Source of the DNA: Candidatus Gastranaerophilales bacterium
Lineage (GTDB): Bacteria > Cyanobacteriota > Vampirovibrionia > Gastranaerophilales > Gastranaerophilaceae
Assembly: GCA_944323945.1 (NCBI GenBank)
Contig: CALUUL010000014.1
Location: forward strand, 1 to 39,752
DNA: 39,752 nucleotides
Reading direction: 5' to 3'
Shown: positions 35,277 to 39,752 of the stretch, one piece after another
Layout: the number at the start of each line of letters is the position of its first letter
Numbering within the stretch: the first letter of the stretch is position 1
Position numbers and translations under genes: made by a program
Notes under the pieces: model-generated
Seen by the model: only the letters and a program-made list of their open reading frames with translations
What the model was told of the DNA's origin: nothing
Databases searched by the model: none

Positions 35277-35987
35277 TTATAGGTAATTTGCAAGTACATT
35301 TTTTACGTAATTCTGAGTTTCTCTAAAAGGAGGAACTCCGTCATATTTATCAACATTTCCTGGTCCTGCATTATATGCAGCTAAAGCAAGAACTACATTT
35401 CCATTATATCTTTCCATCATACTTTTTAAGTATCTCACACCACCATCTACATTTTGAACAGGATTATAAGGATCACTAACGCCTAAAGATTTTGCTGTTG
35501 CAGGCATCAATTGCATTAGACCTTGCGCACCTGCAGATGATTTTGCTTTCGGATTATAACCGGATTCTTGTTTAATTACAGCATTTACAAGCTTTTCATC
35601 TACTCCGTGTTTTTTTGAAATTTTAAAAATTAAATCTTTTATTTGAGATTTTTCTGTTTGCTTAGTTGTTGTTACATAGGGAATTGAAAAAATATTTTCA
35701 TCTTTTGCTTTAACATCCTGAACATCTTTTGAAACAGTCTGTGCATTTACTTTTTTGGTAGTTAAAGAACCAAATTTTACATTACTTGCAGGCTTATTTA
35801 CATTAAATCTTGTATGAACATTTAAAGATGATTTCATAACATCTTCAAAAGTCTTAAATTCAACACCTTCAGTTAATTCAGAAGCTCTATTTTGAGATTG
35901 AACATAATTATTAATCTGCTGAGCTCTTTGAATTGCAGCTGCTTGACCTGATGAATTTAATAGATTTTGTATCATACCCGTAAACAT
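35277..35987 (-). CDS. Lytic transglycosylase (SLT domain) of the flagellar operon
   Basis: The protein has 236 residues. The C-terminal half (about 115-236) is an SLT domain: the catalytic glutamate lies in [11 protein letters not shown], then [20 protein letters not shown], and [17 protein letters not shown]. The first 110 residues are a Gln/Asn/Lys-rich linker with no signal peptide or transmembrane segment. A short [12 protein letters not shown] stretch resembles EGVSFKNVLSGM in the neighbouring FliE. It lies between flgC and fliE, so a role in opening the peptidoglycan for the rod, like FlgJ's muramidase half in other bacteria, is likely. Export by the flagellar system rather than Sec is inferred. 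Confidence 0.88.
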   Translation of the reverse strand: MFTGMIQNLLNSSGQAAAIQRAQQINNYVQSQNRASELTEGVEFKTFEDVMKSSLNVHTRFNVNKPASNVKFGSLTTKKVNAQTVSKDVQDVKAKDENIFSIPYVTTTKQTEKSQIKDLIFKISKKHGVDEKLVNAVIKQESGYNPKAKSSAGAQGLMQLMPATAKSLGVSDPYNPVQNVDGGVRYLKSMMERYNGNVVLALAAYNAGPGNVDKYDGVPPFRETQNYVKNVLANYL

Positions 35988-36009
35988 TACACACTACCCT
36001 TTTATATTA

Positions 36010-36453
36010 TTAGCTTCCTATAGTTGCCGCCTTATCTGCCATTGACTTTGACATTGTTATTATCGCTAAACTTGCTTCATATGCTCTTTGTGCCATTATT
36101 GCATCTGTTATTTCAACTAAAGGATCAACATTTGAAGTTCTTATATATCCGTTTTCATCTGCATCAGGATGACCCGGTTTATACAATCTGTCACCCAATG
36201 TTGGATCTTCAACGACACCGGCCATTGCAACACTTCCTGATGCATAAGGAAGAGTACCTGCTCCAAATGTTGATTCTTTCATCTGATTCATTACACTCAA
36301 AAATGAACTTCTGTCAGTTGATACTACCAACGGAATTTTTCTGACATAATTCGGTGTATCCAAGTTTGCTATATTCTTGGATGATATGTCTAATCTCATG
36401 CCGTGAACCTTTAAACCGTCACAGCCTACATTCATTGCACTTAATATTCCCAT
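36010..36453 (-). CDS. flgC: Flagellar proximal rod protein FlgC
   Basis: The protein has 147 residues, the usual length. The N-terminal rod motif is LDISSKNIANLDTPNYVRK, and the C-terminal half has GYIRTSNVDPLVEITDAIMA followed by QRAYEASLAII. FlgC is a proximal rod component between FlgB and FlgF. Its ATG overlaps the flgB stop by one base (TAATG), and the transglycosylase gene follows after 22 bases. Confidence 0.95.
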   Translation of the reverse strand: MGILSAMNVGCDGLKVHGMRLDISSKNIANLDTPNYVRKIPLVVSTDRSSFLSVMNQMKESTFGAGTLPYASGSVAMAGVVEDPTLGDRLYKPGHPDADENGYIRTSNVDPLVEITDAIMAQRAYEASLAIITMSKSMADKAATIGS

Positions 36454-36803
36454 TAGCCGTTACCCATATTTATAACTGTTTTCATTTCCGTAATTAATGA
36501 AGTCATTCTTCTTGCTGCAACTGTATATAACAAAGAATTTTTTTGCATTTCGGATAATTCCGTTGCAGGATTCACTTTCTCTTCAGATGTTTCTATTGTT
36601 ACAGGAGATGGTCCCATTTTAGCAGCCAAAGCAGTTTCTAATGGATTTGCCGTTCCACCTAAATATTGAGAAAATGATATATCTTTTCTTTTGTAGTTTG
36701 GAGTATCCATATTCGCAAGATTACAAGAAAGCGCCTTTTGTCTTTCTGCTATTAAATCTAATGCGTGAAGCGTACTTCTCATAGGATTATTTTGTATTAT
36801 CAT
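36453..36803 (-). CDS. flgB: Flagellar proximal rod protein FlgB
   Basis: The protein has 116 residues. The signature LDLIAERQKALSCNLANMDT followed by PNYKRKDISFSQYL is typical of FlgB, and the C-terminal helix has LLYTVAARRMTSLITEMKTVI. It is the first rod ring above FliE. AAGGTGAG precedes the ATG. It is translationally coupled to flgC and follows the FlgG-like gene by 11 bases. Confidence 0.94.
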   Translation of the reverse strand: MIIQNNPMRSTLHALDLIAERQKALSCNLANMDTPNYKRKDISFSQYLGGTANPLETALAAKMGPSPVTIETSEEKVNPATELSEMQKNSLLYTVAARRMTSLITEMKTVINMGNG

Positions 36804-36814
36804 TTACTCACCTT

Positions 36815-37528
36815 CTATTGATTTAATTGTAATGTCTTTGAGTACATATCATTTACTGTTTGCATCACTTTGAAACTTGCAAGCATAGATGCATTCAACC
36901 TTAAAATAGAATTAACTTCATTTAATATATCTATATTCGTAACTTCCAAACTTCCTTGTTTCAGTTTTGTATGATTCTTTATTAGAACAGGCTCACCTGA
37001 TTCTGCTGTCAGATAATATTTATTATTATCAGCTTTTTTTAACCCTTCAGGATTTTGAAAATTTACTATTGGTATTGTACCAAGAGTTTCTCTTTGTGTT
37101 CCATCATTTGAAAAGATTTCTACTTCACCATCAGGCTTAATTGCAATATTTTCATAATTAACAGGAATCTGAATACCATCACCAACCAAATATCCGTCAT
37201 TTGTAATCAAATATCCATCTTGATTAACTTTAAATGATCCCTCTCTTGTATATGTTACGTCTCCATTAGGAGATGTAACAGGAATAAAACCAGTACCATC
37301 TATTGCAACATCGAAATCTCTTGCTGTTCTTTGAATTGCACCTTGAGAAAAATCTGTTCTTTCTACACCTGTAAGATATCCGTTTTCATCTAACATTTGC
37401 TCAAAACGAACAGATTTATATCCATTTGTATTATAGTTAGATACATTTGAAGAAATATAACCCATCTTTTCAAATTGAAGTTCTGCGTTATATATACCCT
37501 TATTAATTATGCCTTGTATTGTTGTCAT
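36815..37528 (-). CDS. flgG: Flagellar rod protein, FlgG-like
   Basis: The protein has 237 residues and FlgG/FlgF/FlgE-type ends. The N-terminus has YISSNVSNYNTNGYKSVRF, and DFSQGAIQRTARDFDVAIDG leads into GFIPVTSPNGDVTYTREGSF. The C-terminal helix is LRLNASMLASFKVMQTVNDMY. It is shorter than the usual 260-residue FlgG and could instead be FlgF; the DFSQG motif favours FlgG. AAGGT precedes the ATG. It is the second gene of the rod part of the operon. Confidence 0.82.
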   Translation of the reverse strand: MTTIQGIINKGIYNAELQFEKMGYISSNVSNYNTNGYKSVRFEQMLDENGYLTGVERTDFSQGAIQRTARDFDVAIDGTGFIPVTSPNGDVTYTREGSFKVNQDGYLITNDGYLVGDGIQIPVNYENIAIKPDGEVEIFSNDGTQRETLGTIPIVNFQNPEGLKKADNNKYYLTAESGEPVLIKNHTKLKQGSLEVTNIDILNEVNSILRLNASMLASFKVMQTVNDMYSKTLQLNQ

Positions 37529-37543
37529 TAATTACCTTTCTAA

Positions 37544-38233
37544 CTAACTGCCAAGAGATGAAATTACTCTTTGTAAATTTGAATTTTGAATTTGATATAA
37601 CTGTCTATTTGCTTCGAATGTTCTTGGATACATCATTGCTTGCATAAATTCTGTTTGTAAACTTACATTTGAATATTCATTATATCCTTGCCTTACATTA
37701 GGCGACAAAACAGCAATGCCGTCTTGACTAACAACAGACAAAGTTCCTGCCGTTTCAAATTTTCTTGTTTTATTATTTAAAACTCTTACAACTCCATTTA
37801 AATCTATCGAAATATCTTCGAGTTTTTCAGGCACAAACGGTAATACAAGTGGAGTCCCCATATTCGTCAATATTTTATCACCATCAAGAGATAAGATTTC
37901 ACCGTTCTTATTCATTTTAAATCTTCCGTCTCTCGTTAATTTAACGCCTTCTTTGGTAAGTACTTGAAAATAACCCTTTTCAGCCAAAGCAACATCTAAA
38001 GGATTTTCTGTTAATCCAAGTCTACCTATTGTATCATCTGTAGTTGTCGAAATTGCATCTTCACCTATAAACTCAGCAAATGAAGACACTACAGGTATTT
38101 TTCTTTGATAACCGATTTTATCAAACCCAACAACATTCTCATTTGTAATTGCCATAAGTGCAGTTTGCATTCTCATAGCACGAATGTTTTGAACTATTCC
38201 TCTTTCTGTAAAATGTACACCACCGTTTATCAT
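37544..38233 (-). CDS. Flagellar rod protein, FlgF/FlgG-like
   Basis: The protein has 229 residues. It carries rod-family features: NENVVGFDKIGYQRKIPVV near the N-terminus, NPLDVALAEKGYFQVLTKEG, KLTRDGRFKMNKNGEILSL, and a C-terminal EYSNVSLQTEFMQAMMYPRT segment. The final helix has FEANRQLYQ instead of the usual QRAYE-type end, so it is more divergent than its neighbour; I would place it as FlgF. The ATG at 38233 is chosen; the upstream in-frame start at 38281 lies in the putative promoter. It is the first gene of the flagellar operon. Confidence 0.8.
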   Translation of the reverse strand: MINGGVHFTERGIVQNIRAMRMQTALMAITNENVVGFDKIGYQRKIPVVSSFAEFIGEDAISTTTDDTIGRLGLTENPLDVALAEKGYFQVLTKEGVKLTRDGRFKMNKNGEILSLDGDKILTNMGTPLVLPFVPEKLEDISIDLNGVVRVLNNKTRKFETAGTLSVVSQDGIAVLSPNVRQGYNEYSNVSLQTEFMQAMMYPRTFEANRQLYQIQNSNLQRVISSLGS

Positions 38234-38253
38234 ACAATTACCCTTTTTATCTC

Positions 38254-38281
38254 TATTTAATGATATAATATTGAAAGTCAA
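38254..38281 (-). promoter_or_regulatory. Possible promoter of the flagellar operon
   Basis: On minus, TTGACT (38281-38276) is followed after 16 bases by TAAATA (38259-38254), just upstream of the first rod gene. The divergent region to 38412 is AT-rich and holds no gene. No sigma28-type promoter is evident. Confidence 0.3.
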
Positions 38282-38412
38282 AAGTACCCATATTTATGGT
38301 TGATATATAGTATTTTTATTACAGCTTTCTAATACATATGTATGATTTTTTAGATGTCTTATTTTTTGTGTGATATTATGTTGTTAACTGGAATTATCAA
38401 TGGTTTAGGGTT

Positions 38413-39285
38413 ATGCATTTCAGAAAAATTATTCTGACATTTTTGATAATATTATGTAGCAGCATACAAAAAGCTGATGCTATAAAAATTGGTTTAGAAA
38501 CACAAGTGAAAGAAGTAAAAGTTGCTTCCTCTGTTTCTGGTGAAATATATGACGCATTTCAAAATAAGTTATTATATGAAATTAAACCAATGAAAGTTTA
38601 TCAATTCAAATCAAAAGGTAAAGAAATTTCTGTAGTTTCTAACAGACAAGAATTTCCACTTGGAACAAATCAAGTATTAATTAAAACTAAAACACCTGGC
38701 TTTTTATGTTCAAAAAAAGCTTGGTATAGAGGTAATTTTCTTATTACTAATTGGGGCACTGGTTTAACATTGATAAATGATGTTCCGCTGGAAGATTACC
38801 TAAAAGGTGTAGTTCCATCGGAAATGCCTTCAAAATGGAATTTGGAAGCTCTTAAAGCACAAGCAATTGCAGCAAGAAGCTATGCAGTAGCAACAAAAAC
38901 AGCAGGGAAACATGCTTCTAAAGGATTTGATCTCGTTGATACTACTGCAGATCAAGCTTATGGCGGTGCAAGTGCAGAAAAATCAAGAACATCTCAAGCT
39001 GTAGACGATACAAAAGGAATTGTTCTTGTCCAAGATAAAAGAGTCCTCCCCACATATTACCACGCAAGTTCAGGCGGACAAACGAAAGTATGGAGTTCCG
39101 GAAGTTCATTCTTACAATCGGTTCCTTCTTTTGACTATGGAACTAAGAAAAACGGTCACGGCGTAGGAATGAGTCAACACGGAGCAAATAACCTTGCTGC
39201 TCAAGGTTATAATGCTTATCAAATTTTAAACTATTTTTACAAAGATTTTAAATTTGCAAAACTAAGCGAAAATTGGGACTTATAA
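38413..39285 (+). CDS. SpoIID/LytB-domain cell-wall protein
   Basis: The protein has 290 residues with a signal peptide (about 1-23, ending in KADA). The SpoIID domain holds VPLEDYLKGVVPSEMP and the catalytic-type WNLEALKAQAIAARSYAVA stretch, then SSGGQTKVW, and finally NGHGVGMSQHGANNLAAQG. In sporulators SpoIID is a lytic transglycosylase; in non-sporulators such as cyanobacteria and this organism homologues act in wall turnover, and a role in division or flagellum passage is possible. It is divergent from the flagellar operon and ends one base before the convergent zinc-ribbon gene. Confidence 0.92.
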   Translation: MHFRKIILTFLIILCSSIQKADAIKIGLETQVKEVKVASSVSGEIYDAFQNKLLYEIKPMKVYQFKSKGKEISVVSNRQEFPLGTNQVLIKTKTPGFLCSKKAWYRGNFLITNWGTGLTLINDVPLEDYLKGVVPSEMPSKWNLEALKAQAIAARSYAVATKTAGKHASKGFDLVDTTADQAYGGASAEKSRTSQAVDDTKGIVLVQDKRVLPTYYHASSGGQTKVWSSGSSFLQSVPSFDYGTKKNGHGVGMSQHGANNLAAQGYNAYQILNYFYKDFKFAKLSENWDL

Positions 39286-39286
39286 C

Positions 39287-39616
39287 TTAAATATTTTTCA
39301 ATTCATCAGGGATATATTTTGTCCAGTCCTTTTCCAATTTATCAATAAAATGGTGTGCATCTAAAACATCATCATAACTTATAGGCAAAGGACATTCTTG
39401 AATTTCAAGTGCATCATCTTCTTCATCTTTTATCGATAAAGCACCAGTACCTAATAATGCAAGTCCAAAACTTTTGCCGCATTCAGGACATACAATTTGT
39501 AAAACCAGCAAATTTTTCTCTTCTCTTTTTATAAAAATTGCATCTTCATCAAAATCGTGCTTGCAGACACTACAGCATAACCCTGAAAATAATTTTTTTA
39601 ATTTTGATTTATCCAT
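39287..39616 (-). CDS. Zinc-ribbon protein, unrecognised
   Basis: The protein has 109 residues. Two CxxC pairs (CSVCKHDFD and CPECGKSF, with LLVLQIV between) form a zinc ribbon in the first 55 residues. A second, acidic half (SIKDEEDDALEI) leads to a helix DVLDAHHFIDKLEKDWTKYI. No enzyme motif is visible. The start at 39616 is supported by GAGAGG four bases upstream; the in-frame codon at 39628 is less likely. It converges almost end-to-end with the SpoIID gene. It may be a conserved protein of this lineage, with function unknown. Confidence 0.75.
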   Translation of the reverse strand: MDKSKLKKLFSGLCCSVCKHDFDEDAIFIKREEKNLLVLQIVCPECGKSFGLALLGTGALSIKDEEDDALEIQECPLPISYDDVLDAHHFIDKLEKDWTKYIPDELKNI

Positions 39617-39705
39617 ATTACCTCTCATTATATATTATTCACATTTCTATATACAAATAACCGATGATTTTTTATTAATTATGTTTAAGAAAAAGTCTTT
39701 TTGGG

Positions 39706-39725
39706 TACTGTATTAATGTACAGTT
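39706..39725. promoter_or_regulatory. LexA-box-like palindrome upstream of the edge gene
   Basis: The sequence CTG-N10-CAG (39708-39723) sits in an extended near-palindrome with arms TACTGTA and TACAGTT. It matches the gammaproteobacterial SOS-box consensus at 16 of 20 positions. It ends about 22 bases before the start codon of the next gene. A regulator binding here is plausible, but LexA itself is not proven, since cyanobacterial and Gram-positive LexA boxes differ. Confidence 0.45.
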
Positions 39726-39747
39726 ATTAATAAAAAGGAAATGTGTT

Positions 39748-39752
39748 ATGGA
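39748..39752 (+). CDS. Start of a gene cut by the right edge
   Basis: An ATG at 39748 has AAGGA at 39735-39739 eight bases upstream. Only five bases of the gene are visible. An ATG at 39741 is too close to the same ribosome site. Confidence 0.5.

Overview
The window is AT-rich DNA (roughly 30% G+C by eye) from a diderm bacterium. It carries the KDO genes kdsD and kdsC, a cell-surface glycan cluster, and a flagellar rod/basal-body and type III export operon. My best guess is a gut-type, non-photosynthetic relative of Cyanobacteria (Vampirovibrionia/Melainabacteria, order Gastranaerophilales). The reasons are the base composition, flagellar genes together with KDO genes, and small proteins with an N-terminal F-x-(G/R)-(K/Q) motif of a kind I associate with that group. 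This assignment is inference; no rRNA gene is present to fix it.

Left part (1-7.6 kb): a P-loop ATPase cut by the left edge and a small DMT-type membrane protein, both on minus, then a plus-strand glycan cluster. The cluster holds two GT2 glycosyltransferases, the 4-keto-sugar aminotransferase WecE, a glycosyltransferase fused to a GNAT acetyltransferase, and a GT-B-like protein. WecE plus the acetyltransferase domain suggests that a 4-acetamido-4,6-dideoxy sugar is made and transferred. A bidirectional hairpin ends the cluster. A perfect 99-bp tandem repeat (2.6 copies) of higher G+C then abuts the groEL stop codon.

Middle part (7.8-19.1 kb): mostly housekeeping genes: groES-groEL, an alpha/beta hydrolase, an unrecognised 51-aa basic protein, an FtsB/DivIC-like division protein, yajQ, a secreted low-complexity protein, and rpsL-rpsG without fusA/tuf downstream. 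A tight five-gene minus operon follows (PQ-loop protein, exported NTF2-like protein, lspA, RluA-family pseudouridine synthase, LapA-like protein), then coaX and kdsD-kdsC.

Plus-strand block (19.2-27.4 kb): a polytopic membrane protein with two C-type-lectin-like modules, a metallopeptidase with HExxHxLGP/EExxAD motifs, a small lineage-type protein, and the dprA-topA-aroE operon. The aroE stop codon and the stop of a convergent 117-aa gene lie in the same hairpin.

Right part (27.9-38.2 kb): one minus-strand operon in the order flgF/G-like, flgG, flgB, flgC, lytic transglycosylase, fliE, fliF, a divergent FliG-like protein, fliH, flhA, fliI. It encodes the rod, a candidate wall-opening enzyme, the MS ring and part of the export gate and ATPase complex. 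Filament, hook, motor and most other gate genes lie outside the window. A SpoIID-type protein is divergent from it and a zinc-ribbon protein is convergent with the SpoIID gene. At the right edge a LexA-box-like palindrome precedes the start of a gene that runs out of the window.
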